Notes under the pieces: generated by a model | The model's input: only the letters and a program-made list of their open reading frames with translations | Told to the model about the DNA's origin: nothing | Database searches by the model: none | Program-made: the position numbers and the translations under genes | In this document: positions 12,611 through 25,140 of the stretch, in pieces | Layout: every line of letters starts with the position of its first letter | Position numbering within the stretch: the stretch's first letter is position 1 | Assembly (NCBI GenBank): GCA_038501785.1 | Contig: JBAMJR010000170.1 | Coordinates: 6,336,501-6,400,500 of the forward strand | DNA: 64,000 nt | Source: Myoxocephalus aenaeus | Lineage: Eukaryota > Chordata > Actinopteri > Perciformes > Cottidae | Direction of reading: 5' to 3'

Positions 12611-12670
12611 TGCTCTCGCTCTCTCTCCCCCTCCCTACCCCCTCCCCCTCTCTCTCTCTCTCTCTCTCTG
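12611..12670. repeat. CT-rich low-complexity tract
   Basis: Imperfect CTCTCT/CCCCCT run. Confidence 0.85.
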
Positions 12671-14982
12671 GCTGGTTAGGGGCGAGTACAACACAGCCGT
12701 ATATCATTACACATCTGGGAAAATGCACTCAGAGCCCCGGATGACACACCAGAGAAAAAAGAGACACTGCGCTCCATCCGTAACTAACGGATAACTAACT
12801 AACCTCTGTGGTAAACGACGAAGGAGAGTTTTAAAAAGAAACTTTGAACAAAAGGTTTATAATACAACAGCATGCCTCATGAAACTACCACTTTGTTTCC
12901 ATAAGAGCCAGGACAGAGAGCGTCAGGGGTTGTTATGAAGTCAATGACATCCTGACACCCTTAAAGAAAAAAACAACGAAGCCCTGCAAACATTGTGAAC
13001 ACGACAAACCGTGGCATTGATATTAACACAAATGGAAATCTGATACTTCAACTTCTCTCCTGCCGTCACTTCCCCTCAGTAACTCCACCTCTTTCAAATT
13101 GCTTCGGTTCCTGCAGTTTTATTTTGGTATGATGGAGGTAGACTGGCCGAACTTTCGGGAGGGAGGAATCTTACAGTTCTTTTTTTTCCTGTATGGAAAC
13201 TGTTCAGTCCCAGGTCCACATACCACAAGAATATTGCTTCCATGACTTCAGCTGCTTCTCTCTGCAGATGCTATTTGGTAGAATGAATGGATAAAATGTA
13301 TTTTCCTCCTTCTTTCTTTTTCTTTCCATCCTGTTTCTGTCTTCCTCAAGACACAAACAAAGAAAGACGGTAGGGTCCCTGCAGGGAAAATGATGGGTGG
13401 CAAACAAGAGTTATAGTGGTGAGGTCAAAGTTGAGAGAAAAAAAACTCCACGCATCACTTAAAGGTCCACATATGCCACCCCCTTCATGACTGACCTCAA
13501 CCCTCCCATGTCCTGTGAAGGAACAGGACGCGTTTGAGGGAACCTAAACTGGAGACCTTCTTCATCTTCTGATACTATTATTCATTATTTTCTCTTGTCT
13601 ACGATCCAGCCAAGTGTGAGCTTTGTTGTTGTTGTTTTTTATTCATCAGCTTTCACAAAAGCCTTTGGAGTGTTCTCACACCAATGCCAATTCACAGTCA
13701 TTTTATCATTTTCAGTGGAAGCAAAACCATTCAACACGTTAATACGTGGTGCAGGTATTGTCGTCTCAAAGGAAACAGATTTGAAAGTGCAAAATGTAAA
13801 GTCTGCACCCTTTTCTAGCCCTGTATCCCAGAAGAGTTAGTTTTGGTGGGGCTGTACTTTCAAGTTGAAAATAATTCCTTTGCTCACACAGTTTTTGTCA
13901 GGAAAAAACTCCAGCGCCTGGCTTCTCTGGCTTTACGGCTGCAGTGGGTTTGACAACAAGGAAGTAAAATGACTCCTCCAGACCTCCTCCGCACTTGAAT
14001 GATTTCACAGATGGGAAGGAGGAGAACGGTCTACGAAACAGTTGGATCTTGTAAAGCCAGGCAAAGCTTCTGATGCAGGAACAAAAGTTGTTATTTTACT
14101 TTTCTTACATTCATGTTGCTGTACAAACCTCTGGTGGGATATCTGATCTTGACAATGCCTCTAATCATTTCAACTTAATTAGTTTCTATGAAAGCAAAGG
14201 ACGGCGGTGCTTGCAATACTTTTTTTAAAAGCCATTATCTCATGATCACAAGTTAATCATTTGGTCATCTCGATATACCAAAAATATAACATCATTTAAA
14301 ATACATTGCAAACATGGCCTCTCTCTGCTTTGGTCAATTCTTGATGTTGTGCAAGAATGATTGACTGAAGGATTTGACGTGGCACAGACGATCCTCAACA
14401 GTAACACCAGCTGTGGTTCAATCGGGTTAGAGTGGAGAAGAGAGTAAAGCAGTTTTCATTCAAAGAAAGTAGTCACATAAAACTATAAACCACACATACT
14501 GATTTTACCAAGGGCTCTTCTTTCTCTTCTGAAGGTGTAATGATTCAAGAATCAACCTCGTAAAGTTTTTGGTTGTAATGAAAACATGCCTATTGTTCCA
14601 TGGCACCATTGGACACCAATAGCTTAGAGGAAATATACTTAAACCATGGATGTGTAAAGAGAACAGGATACAGCATTGGAGGCGGCGCCCCATTAATGTT
14701 AATGAAAGCTGCTCAGTGGCGCATGAGGCACTACATTTTTGAATTTCAAGAATATTATTCAGATGAAAACACCCGGATCTTTCACATTATAGAGCCTCGT
14801 TCTCCAGCTCATTCACATGAACAGAGGAAGGAATGTAACTCTGGATTCTGCTGCAAGTGCATGGGAAAAGTCCTTTTAGGGCCCCATGACATCACGTGAT
14901 GGACCCAGAAATTGTAATTCCATCGTTTGGCTACTTGGTAAAATGTGCATTGATGGACATTACAATGGATGTTAAAAGTAAA

Positions 14983-15023
14983 GGACGTTACAATGCATTG
15001 ATGCTCAATGCATTGTAACGTCC
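14983..15023. repeat. perfect 19-bp inverted repeat with 3-nt loop
   Basis: GGACGTTACAATGCATTGA, loop TGC, then the exact reverse complement. A related imperfect unit, GGACATTACAATGGATG, lies just to the left (14955-14971). Confidence 0.95.
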
Positions 15024-15433
15024 CTCAATGACTTGATTCTCTCTGCAGGGATTTTTAAGTGTAGTCAACCACTAAAATTGATTGCAGCCTGTCTTTTCTG
15101 GGTTATAGGCTTAACTGAGCACTTGAACTGTCTGCCACCTGCCACCAGTCAAACCTCCACCTGCCACATAAAACACCTGGTGGATGCTTGCTGAGGGCAA
15201 TCCGCCTTTTTAACTTCCCTGAGATAGTGGTCCAAATGATGCAGCCTGAGGACAGAGAGAGGACGACCGTTACAGCTCAAAGTCTGTTGATTTTAGATGT
15301 TTAACATGTTGGAGAATTGTAGTACATCCTAATTCTTTGTTAAAAATCCCAAGTTTCTAAAATATATCAGTGGACATGAAAAGTTAGTTATTGAGCAACT
15401 TCAGCCAATAGATTACTCGGATCAGAGCAGAGG

Positions 15434-15434
<1 letters not shown>

Positions 15435-15491
<57 letters not shown>
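15435..15491. repeat. (TG)n microsatellite followed by TTGGGGG units
   Basis: About 28 TG units followed by TTGGGGGTTGGGGGTTGGGG to about 15510. Only three G-runs are present. Confidence 0.95.
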
Positions 15492-15492
<1 letters not shown>

Positions 15493-17174
15493 GGGGGTTG
15501 GGGGTTGGGGATATCATCCACTTCCGTCTCCACAGTTGAACATGTTCCGTATGTTGTTGTTTGTAACTGCACACTATTTAGTTCGACATTTGTGTTTCAC
15601 AGTGAACAATGTTTATTTTTTTATTAACATTATGTTTCTTTATTCTGAATAAATCCTGCAAAACTAAATAAAGCTTTGAGATCTCTTTTGTCTCCATTTG
15701 ATCACTCTGTCTGGGAGCAGCCTTACCTCCTGCATTTTACTCAGCTGCTGTGTCACTTTTTCCACCCGCTAAGCCAGAGGGAGGAGGGCCGCAGCAGCAG
15801 AAAGCTAAAGCTATGTGTGGAAGACATCTTCTATCGGCAGCAGGAAAACCAGGCCGCCTTAAATCCAAGATTTAGGCAAAGCTGAAATAGTTTTATTTTG
15901 ATTTCAAATAGCCAAAAAATAGGTACATTTTAAGTTTGATGACACTGTACAGTAAGTATTACAATAAGTGCAGTTTGTAAGGGCTCACAGGAAACTGAAG
16001 AACACAAGGAGCTTCCCCACACCGTCAATGGGACCTCCACACACTAACAGCAGGAGAAGCTTCTATGATGCTGATAATGCGAAAATATATTCCAAAGCAA
16101 AATAGATAAAGTAATTTAAAAGAGAAGCCAAAGGGAAATAATGAATTGGAAAAAAAGATACATGCAAGACAACACTTTTGATATCAAACAGAAGTTAGCT
16201 TTATTTAGGTTTCATTCAATTAACAGTCTCTTAATCAAATGGATTTAGTTAAACGATGTTTGCCGAGCACCATAGTTCATGATTTAATGATGAAATCTGT
16301 GATGGATGTGAACTGTCTCTAATGAGTTGAAATTAGGCAAATAGCATCTGCTTTTCAGTTTATATTAAATGTGTTTGTTGACTAAACTAATTCACAAATT
16401 GCATTTTCCCTTTTCTGCCTTTTTCTAAAAATCCTAAATTTCAGTCTGACTCCGAGTTGCACAATCTCCACATCATCACTTCTCCTCCTCCTCCTCCTCC
16501 TCCCTCTCTTTCCCAATGCTCCTCGCATTCGCTTTTCTTCTCTGTCTGTAGCACAGCTTGTCTGGATCCATGGTTTTGCATCGCAATCCAAATGTTAGTG
16601 TTTGCTGTCCAGAAAAAACACAGTGCAGAGCCAAACAAAAGGAGGACCATTTACCAATTCAAGTTACTGCAGGGAGCAGTTTTCTGTGTACTGTGATGCT
16701 GTTAAGAGATACAGATTTGAAGCACTGCTGTTTGCATTTGATATGGATTCACACTGCTTGGTTTCAAAGCTCTGAAAAATCCAGATTTGTACACCAAAAT
16801 TCAAATGTTTTTGGGGTAATGTATAATACAATAAGACTTTAACTGAAAACAAATGTCACAGTAAAAATCATCACAAGCATTGTGTGTTAAAGAGCCAGTT
16901 GTTTCATTGACAGAAGAAAGTTTATGCAAACACTCACAGCGAGGCCATTCAATCTGAGATAATTTTACTTAAGAAAAATACAGATCAAACATTGCTTATT
17001 GCACCAGCTGATTTGCATCTGGCGTGCTTGGGCAGCAGTGGCATTTAAATACATAACAATTAAACAATGAAGTGCACAATAAAATACAAACAATACATAT
17101 AAATCAAATCCTCAAATTCTGTGTGATATAAGTGTATTTGGATTAGATATTCTAAATATGGTAGGAGAACTGGT

Positions 17175-17369
17175 AGGAGACCCCGGGGAAGATCAAGGAC
17201 ACGCTGGAGGGATTATATCTCCCGGCTGGCCTTGGAACGCCTCGGGGTCTCCCAGAATGAGCTGGAAAGTGTTGCGGGTGAGAGGGAAGCCTGGGTCGGC
17301 CTGCTGAACCTGCTGCCACCGCGACCCGACCCCGGATAAGCGGCTGATAATGGATGGATGGATGGATAG
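17175..17369 (+). mobile_element. 5'-truncated RTE-type LINE, 3' end with (TGGA)n tail
   Basis: An open 54-codon stretch ends at TAA (17337-17339). It contains RTRWRDYISRLALERLG and VAGEREAWVGLLNLLPPRPDPG at its end, the C-terminal tail I associate with fish RTE/Rex3-like reverse transcriptases. It is followed by AAGCGGCTGATAATGGATGGATGGATGG, the usual tetranucleotide tail. It starts abruptly, consistent with truncated target-primed insertion. Exact family is an inference. Confidence 0.8.
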
Positions 17370-17480
17370 ATTAGATATTCCTTTATTAGTCCCACAATGG
17401 GGACATTTACAGTATTGCAGCAGCAAACGGGGTAAAGTGCACACAAGAGACTTAGTAAAAATAAAAATAAAACAAGTAAT
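17370..17480 (+). repeat. possible second LINE/SINE 3' fragment
   Basis: The segment TTCCTTTATTAGTCCCACAA, then TGGGGACATTTACAGTATTG, resembles a tail often seen in fish retroposons. It abuts the RTE tail. Family uncertain. A short run of GTGATTAAA-like 10-mers follows at about 17536-17580. Confidence 0.4.
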
Positions 17481-17626
17481 ATAAATAAACAGTAAAACAG
17501 TAGAGAGAATGAAGTGTATTTATATTGCACAGGTTGAAGTGATTAAAGTGATTAAAGGGATTGAAGTGATTGAAGTGTTTTTTGTGGTCTAATGGGAGCT
17601 CAGCTGGTTGTCCCATACTTTTGCTG

Positions 17627-18388
17627 TAAAGGTGCAATGTGTAAGATCTGGCCAGAATTTTAGTTTAAAACACTCCAAAAATAAATGAATGAATGATTAT
17701 CAACAGAATGTGAAAAGGTTACAGTGCTGATGTTAGTGAAAAGACATCTTTGCAGCTTTGCAACTGAAATGAGCAAGTTAAACAGCTGGCCCCGACCCGT
17801 CCTGTCTCTTAAATACTAGTCACAGGAGCGTTCATCCTCAGTCCAACATGAGAGGTCCAAGAGGTAAAGCTGCCCCGTGGGTCATGTTGAAGGTACAGGG
17901 TCCATGTACGTTTTGATAGTTCGGTATTAAATACAAAGTGGCAGAAATAACAAAGGGATTCTTATTTTTGTGTTGTCCTCCCTGCCACCATTAAAATACT
18001 TTGCTGGGAGAAGAATGGGCGACAGCTCTGTGAAACGGATTTCAGTTCGCAGTTAGCTTAAAGTCGATGCAAACCCCAACAAGTTTCTACAACTTCTAAC
18101 TGACTGTCCGTTTCTGAAGCGACTCCTCCCGGCGTTTCCAGCTAGCGGGGAGGACGAAACAATTTTCTTGTTTCTGCCTTACACAAAGTATCAAAATGTC
18201 CATGATTCGTACAGTCCCTTGTTAGTGGCACAACACACACAGAGGGCTAAGGTAAATTACAGGCCGACACCACAAGTGAAGTTAATCAAATAGTGGTATT
18301 GTTTTTGACTGTCCCTCAGAGTTTCAGCAGTTTAGACACATTTTGAGTATTCTTACCCTGCTGTTAGTCATTACACATTGCACCTTTA
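17627..18388. mobile_element. MITE-like DNA element with perfect 18-bp TIRs
   Basis: TAAAGGTGCAATGTGTAA (17627-17644) is the exact reverse complement of 18371-18388. The 762-bp interior has no transposase and no long frame. Target duplication could not be fixed, because the termini are flanked by CTG on the left and AAT on the right. I recognise the termini as a common dispersed teleost element but cannot name it. Confidence 0.8.
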
Positions 18389-19693
18389 AATGACAATGCA
18401 TTAATCACAATGGATTTGGAGCATTAGGTTAAGGAAAGTGGAGTACACTAATTGGTGAAAATGCGGCTTGCAAAATCTCCAGGTGAGTTTGGAAGTTAGT
18501 GGCTGACCAAGTATGTTTATTACAGTCCTCATAGACAGCCTTGCCTCATGGTGGCTTTGTGGTTTGTAAAGGTGAGAACGGTTACACATCACTATAGCAC
18601 AGGGCCACCTTTAAAACTATTATGTATTGATAATGTAAACATGAGAAAAACCACAAACATCACCGTACAGTACATGTCAAGCCTTTAATTATCTTTCCTC
18701 ATGTGTATAAAACACTGAAGAAGATAATTAGATCCATTTATAATTTCCGTGTATATAAAAATAATAGACCTTTATAAAATGAAGGCACCAGGAACAGCAG
18801 GACACCATATATAAAGGGATCATGTTTAACTTGCTAATTAGAAAATTGCTCAGAGTTAATGCAAGTTAGAGATTGCTCCACAGGAGCTTGTAGCTCGGCT
18901 TGAAATGCTTTATGTTTCCTGTATAGCACCTGAATATGCTGCTTTGTGTAGCTGTGTGTGTATGTCATGGGAAGCCAAAATGTCCTTCATGCAAAAGAAG
19001 TGATGTTTGATGTGTGCAGAACTTGTGAGATCACGTATGCAGGCGTCTGTTTGTTTGTTTCTGCATGCATGTGTGTGAGAGAGTGAATACATTAAAAACT
19101 AAAAGCCTCTGCCACACCTGGAATGCATTACGTCCTTATGGAGCCATGTGGCGGGCACAGTCTTAAAGTGGCAGGGGTAGTCTTTCCCACACTACAGTCA
19201 TTAGTTAAGTCCTCACCCCCCACCAGTCTGGCCGTTTGGACTGGCCCGATGACATCTTTCACAGTGGTAGACCCCCTTGTTGTGCTTCTAGGGTGATTTA
19301 ATATTTCTAGTTACCTTTCTGTCCCCAATTACAGGTCAAGGTGTCATCTCAGACAAATAACAGAAACCTACAATACAAAGGGTCTTTTTAAAATTACCAT
19401 CTTTCTGAATTAGGATCTTGAAGGAGTGATGCTTTCTCTCTGTGCACATCAAATGACCTACAAGCATCTCCAGACTTAGCTCATATAGTTTTGGTTTTGG
19501 GAAGTCTTCCTGATTTAATCTAGGTGGGGTTTGTGTTGATCTATAGTGTATGTAGGCCACCAGATCCACCAGGCTCCCACTGTAGTGTGTGTTGACCTCC
19601 TCTGCTGGTTACATTTGGAGGTTTGGCTCATGATGGAAGAAATTCCATTTGAAAATTACAGATGTTTTTTTCTCAATCTCTTTTGTCTCGTCC

Positions 19694-19753
19694 CTCCCCC
19701 CCTCTCGCTCTCTCTCGTTCTCTCTCTCTCAGTCTGTGTCTCTCTCTCTCTCG
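19694..19753. repeat. CT-rich low-complexity tract
   Basis: Imperfect CTCTCT run interrupted by CGTTC and CAGTCTGTG. Confidence 0.85.
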
Positions 19754-20594
19754 TTTCTTGAGCGCTCAATGGAAAATCACCATCATAGCAAATGCTCGCC
19801 TGCGCGTCTGTTCAACCTCACTTCTCAGTCAGACAAAACTCGTACCATGTCCATCTGAGTTTTCATGGGACCAGTTGTTGTACTTCAATGCCATGTCCTT
19901 TAAATGTGCCACCCTACTTATTACCAAGACAACATTCATGACCAGCATTTATCACGACAACACACAGTCCACGTTCCCCCTTTTGTCAAACGTCTATTTA
20001 TGCAGCATGTGGATGAGTCAGAGCAAGAACGACAGGAAGGGAGATAAAGAGAGAGGGGGTTAACTGGGTTTAGAGAGGTTCAGAGAAGAGGGGTAGGTGA
20101 GAGAGAGAGGCTAAAAGAAGTAGAGTGAGGGAGAGAGTGAATGAAGGGGGAGGTTTTAGGGTAGAGCAGGCAGCCCATGACATAGCTAAAGCATGAGTAC
20201 ATGCCTGTTGGCTGACGTCCACTGTGAAAGATCTGCATCTGGTAAAAATCTACTGCTGCTTTCCTCCCTCTACTTCTCTGCTGCTTCTTTTTCTTCACTT
20301 TTCATTTTAATCTTATATATTTTCTTATTTAATTCCGTGACTTATCTCCTCTCTGTTACCTGACTGTTCTTTGTCTCTTTGTCTTGATGTCTCTGTCCAC
20401 AAAGAAGAAGGAAACACGGACAGATGGACAGAGAAACAGAATGGAGGCAATCTGAATGTTGATGTTTCAGTGTTGTTTGGAGGAAAGATCTTCGCCATTT
20501 TGCCATTTCTTCTTGAAGAACCAATTCAGAATCATTTAAATCTCTACCAGTAGAAACGGCGATGTAATTAGGCTAGCAGAAGCAAAGTAAAGCG

Positions 20595-20870
20595 GGAATA
20601 GTTTGACATTTTGGCCATTTTTGCTTTTTGCTGAGAGCTCACGTGATAACACTCAGGTTTTTATGCTCAATATGAATCTACCGCCAATAGCCAGTTAGTT
20701 TAGGTTAGCATAGCACAAAGACTGGAAACAGGCGAAAATAGTGAGCCTAGCTCTATGCTAGGCTCACTATGTAAGTAACACAATGTATCTTGTTTGGTTA
20801 AGATTAAAGAAAACATGGAAATGGATACATACATTATACATGTTTAGAGAAAGAATATGACAATTAGCTT
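20595..20870 (+). repeat. dispersed teleost fold-back repeat, copy 2
   Basis: Opens with TTTGACATTTTGG (20602-20614), the inverse of the CCAAAATGTCAAA end of copy 3. It carries TTAGCATAGCACAAAGACTGG in the middle (about 20705-20725; read in two parts). It contains a perfect hairpin at 20739-20769. The right end is not clear. Confidence 0.6.
20739..20769. repeat. perfect 13-bp inverted repeat with 5-nt loop
   Basis: TAGTGAGCCTAGC, TCTAT, GCTAGGCTCACTA. It lies inside fold-back repeat copy 2 and may be a local inverted duplication. Confidence 0.95.
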
Positions 20871-22460
20871 AATTTGTTGCTGTTGTAACCCAGAAAGTGT
20901 GCGGATAGACTTTTTAAACCCAACTGGTCCATATCATTATGCTGAGAAAGGAAGTGTCCCTTTCACTATCAGCTGACTAACTCCAGAGTTTTCCTTGTTA
21001 TGCAGGAAAGTACTGTCTCTTTTGTATTGCATCTCTCTCAAGAGATAATTTACCAACACAAGGAAAATAACACGTGAATTCTACTTTGAAGTTTGTAAGT
21101 TATCACAGAAAAATGTATGTCCACCAAAGCGGACTGAAATATTGTGAATTTGCCCCAAAAGCACAGTTTTTAAGAGAATCACTGATACTCAGATCTACTA
21201 CGAAGCCTAACATTGGCTATGACTTACAAGAAGTATTTCCTGCACATGCAAATAGCAAAATAATGAGGTATTTGGTGAGGCAGCTGAGCACTGGTTTTAT
21301 AACGACAGTAAAGACTAATGGATGAGACCACTTGTTAAAACAATGAGGTGGTCCCGACTCTCGTATTGACTCCCAGTCATTCCAGGATTTTCGTGGGACA
21401 GGTATGGGCTCGTCTCACTCCCTCTCTCCTCCTCTCACACACATTTTCTTCTCTCCAGCTATCTGCAAATCAACTAAAAAGGCCCCTAATAGAGAAAAAG
21501 AAAACAAGCACTAAAATATTTCCATTCTTCTTTTGGTTGTTTTCGGACATATTGTACGTCTTTGATGCTCAAGCTACAGATTTATTCATATCATTATGTA
21601 TGGAAGAAAACAACTTTCTATTTCTTTTATTCCTTCTTTGCCATCTCTCTTTTACTTTACTCTTGGTCTGTCTTTTCTTTTTGTCTGTAATATAAACACA
21701 TACATGCCACACACACACTTCATAGCTTCAGGGCGTGTCCACACTTCCCCTCTTCACCCCGTTCAGTTTGTTGACCAGATGATCTACAGCAGCCAGTCGT
21801 AATGCAGGGGAGGAGTCTGATTTTACAGAAAAAAAATCTTTTCTTTTCTTCCTCTCCGCTTTGTGCCTTTCTTTTTTCCCTTCCTGAGCCCAAAACTTCA
21901 TGATGACCAGAATATTCTTCCACGTGTCCACAGTTAGATTTGGATGGAGGAGGGGAGGAAGAGAACATGTCTGGTTTTCCTGTATTATTTTTTTTTTTAC
22001 TTCTTAAATATTAACAGTTGTTTTGGGTGCTCAGTGCTAAATATCAATTTAGATGGGATGCACATACACACACTTACACTAAAGCAATAGGAAGGCAGAT
22101 ACAACAACACAGAGAAACTGATATGATAACTGGTAATGATGGTCGGAAACGAGAAACACACCCAACAAGGAAAAGCAAGAAAACTGTGAAAGGAAAATAG
22201 AAAAAAAAGTATTGTTTTTGCAATATTGTTTGAAAACAAAACATTTTGTTCTTTGTTTTACATTAATCCTTAAGTCAGTCCAATATTTATAGCATGTGTT
22301 AAGACAAAGTTGCTAGATGCTCGTTTCAACACTGCTGTGCAGTTGTGACCTGAGTTATCCGGTCACTGAGAGGAGGGGAGAGTGAAGGCGGTCTGCCTGG
22401 GGGGTTAAAGAGCAGAGATCGACTCTGAGCTGAAGAGGACAGGCCCTGACTCGGGGGTGG

Positions 22461-22461
22461 G

Positions 22462-22495
<34 letters not shown>

Positions 22496-22510
22496 GAGGG
22501 AGAGAGAGGG
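22461..22510. repeat. (GA)n imperfect microsatellite
   Basis: GA run with GGGAGA interruptions. Confidence 0.95.
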
Positions 22511-22575
22511 GGGCTTATCCTTTAGTAAAAACCTCTGTTGAATTAAATAAAGTGTGTCAAATTGCATGATTAAAC

Positions 22576-22690
22576 TTAAACTTGAACTTAAACTTTATTA
22601 CGTCGTCATATTACGTGCATGAAATTTGCTCTCTGCATTTAACCCATCCATAGCAATTTAGGAGCAGTGGGCTGCTGAGAATGTGTAATT
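22576..22690 (-). mobile_element. SINE/LINE 3' tail fragment
   Basis: The reverse strand reads GCAGCCCACTGCTCC, then GGATGGGTTAAATGCAGAGA, then TAATAAAGTTTAAGTTT. This is the same module order as the plus-strand copy at about 46028-46155. It is consistent with a retroposed 3' end; family not fixed. Confidence 0.65.
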
Positions 22691-25076
22691 ATGTACAACT
22701 CATATACATTATTACAAAATGTTGCAAAGAAAACTTAAAACAGATTACATGGCTGAACAATAGGGCTTGCCTGCTGGCCCTGGGCAAGTAAAATGCCACG
22801 TCGGGATAGTACATCTAACTCACTTGCCCAATCGGGCATGTGGTAAAGAATAATTAAACACATCCCCTTTTTCTAGAGCTGATGATTGAAGTATTAAGGA
22901 GTGAGCCATCTCGCTTCCTTCTCACTCCACTGAGTAATGCACATGCGCAGCATCTGCTGGGCACTGGTGAGAAAATGGTGGCTGGTAAAGATAAGTGAGC
23001 TGAAGCTCAAGCGAGTGTTTCAATTATCCTGGAAACACGAGATCAGCTGGGTGGCGCTATAGAGGATGGGAGCGAAACTCCAATTACGTATTAAGTTTGA
23101 GAGCAAGATGGTTTAAACATGACAATAATCTTCAATCTTTGTTGCCATTTGATAGTCAATAATAAATAAAACAATTCGTAAAGGGGCAAGTCAAATTTGA
23201 CTTCCGGCATGTAGATTTCTGATAAATTGCCCAACTGGGCAAATAATTAAAAAAAAATCATTAATGTTGAACTGTGGGTTGTGTAATAAGTTCATGTCAA
23301 TTCCTCACCTTTATTTTAATGTTCAGTCCAGAGCAGTACAAGCGCTCTTCATCACATATGTCAAATGAAGTTTAAGTCTGAAACTCTTAAGAGATAAAGA
23401 CTGGAGGAGATATTTGGGCCTATGAAATGAAACTTCAGTTATATATCAAAGGGTTTACCTGACTGTAATCAGAAGTAGCCCCAGGATCTGTTATCATCTC
23501 ATCTTCTGATTGGATTAAAAAGCAGAAGAAAGGACTTTGAAGCTGCGGTAGTTTAGGATTGCACCCTATTATGATCTGAATAAGGAAATAATAACACTGT
23601 ACTTGTTGGTGGGCTTTCATCCTAAATACATGTCTGTTTCCTCTTCAAACAGAAACACCCAGAAGATTATTATTAAAGATGCTCAGTTAGGTTTATATAT
23701 CTTTTCTCATTTTAGATGTATAGATTCAAGTAGCTTATAATGACGCCATGAGAATACTATTGAAGAGACCGAGATGGTGTAGTGCAAGTGAAATGTTTGT
23801 GGCTGCAGGAGTTAATACTTTCCAACCCGTTTTAAGAAATCTTATATATAAATGTATCTGTCGAGTTAATGACTCTGAAAATGAGATCATCATGGTTTTA
23901 TCAAACATAAAGTTTAGTACTTACCCGCTACGAGTCCCATCTGTGGAGACATTGGTACAGCTGTCTATTTATAAAGCATTGATAGGTCTATGTATTTTAA
24001 TTGTGCTTTTGTATGTATGTTATTCTATTTAATGTCTTTTGCATTATCTGGACCTTGAGTCTGTAATACAAGTTGTATTGATTGATATAGAGTAACGTAG
24101 GTAAGGCTATATATAAATATATATATACACATACATTTATATATGGATATAAAGAAAGTGATTTGCAACTTTTTGATTTTGTAAATCTCCCCTATTCCCC
24201 ATTAATCCCTGACCATCATCTGCCCAGCAACCATTTATTTTTCTGTGACCATGATGGTTGACATCATGGTTGTTTGAGACCAGGCTGGGATTACAGATGT
24301 AGATAGTTGCTTTGGGACATGTGACACCTTTCTCTCCCTCAGGCACAAAACTACAAAAAAGCCCAACCACGTTTTCCCTTCCAAAACATAAGTATGTGTC
24401 TCACCATATTTTCATATTTAATCTGTACAATTTTTCTTTTAAATGTGTAAACCAATCCCATTGAGGGGATGAGTATGGATAAGCAGTCAGGCTATCCAAC
24501 TACAAAACTGATTTAAGCTTTTTCTTTTTTGTTACACCAATGTTTCAAATATATATTGAATACTTAATTTCCCTGCTCTATCATTTGAACTAAAATATTT
24601 TCTATGTGAAGATATGTGAGATGAAGATATATGAAAGTAATACAAATTCAATTTAATTCTAATTGTTTTCTACCTCATAGGATGTTATCACAGTGTAGAA
24701 AAGGCACGCTCATCCCAGCAGTGACACGTATATTTGTCTATGATGACAGCAAAGTATTCAGCATAGATTTAATGTAACAGATGTCTTGATCAACAAGGCC
24801 AAAACCTGAGTCCTCCTTTAATTTAAGACATTAAGCACAGAAAATGGGATTCTACACGCCAAGTGATTAACATCATCCACTTCAGGTTTCATCCATTAAT
24901 GTATGAAAACATGACACACACACATTAATACACACACTCAGGTGAGCACGTCTGGTGGGGAGGTGCACATGTTGCTGTATTTTCTTAGCCGGTGTCAGAC
25001 AGGATGAACATACTGAGCAGGAATCAGGGGTGTTTCCTCCAACTGCTCCCTAGGGTCTTCAGTGTCAACTCACACA

Positions 25077-25079
<3 letters not shown>

Positions 25080-25139
<60 letters not shown>
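25080..25139. repeat. (CT)n microsatellite
   Basis: About 29 uninterrupted CT units. Confidence 0.97.

Positions 25140-25140
<1 letters not shown>

Larger units (their letters stand above)
11677..17170. other. intergenic
   Basis: No gene is supported. It contains a CT-rich tract (12611-12670), a perfect hairpin (14983-15023) and a TG array (15435-15491). Around 14590-14900 there is a repeat-like segment (CCATTAATGTTAATGAAAGC, then TGCAAGTGCATGGGAAAAG) that resembles dispersed teleost sequence. Its 99-codon frame is not considered a gene. Confidence 0.5.

Noticed and set aside
14600..14899. 99-codon frame
   Set aside because: The nucleotide sequence looks like a dispersed repeat, and there is no splice or domain support.
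15490..15510. G-rich TTGGGGG units as a telomere-like or G-quadruplex element
   Set aside because: Only three G-runs are present and there is no extended array; most likely microsatellite decay.
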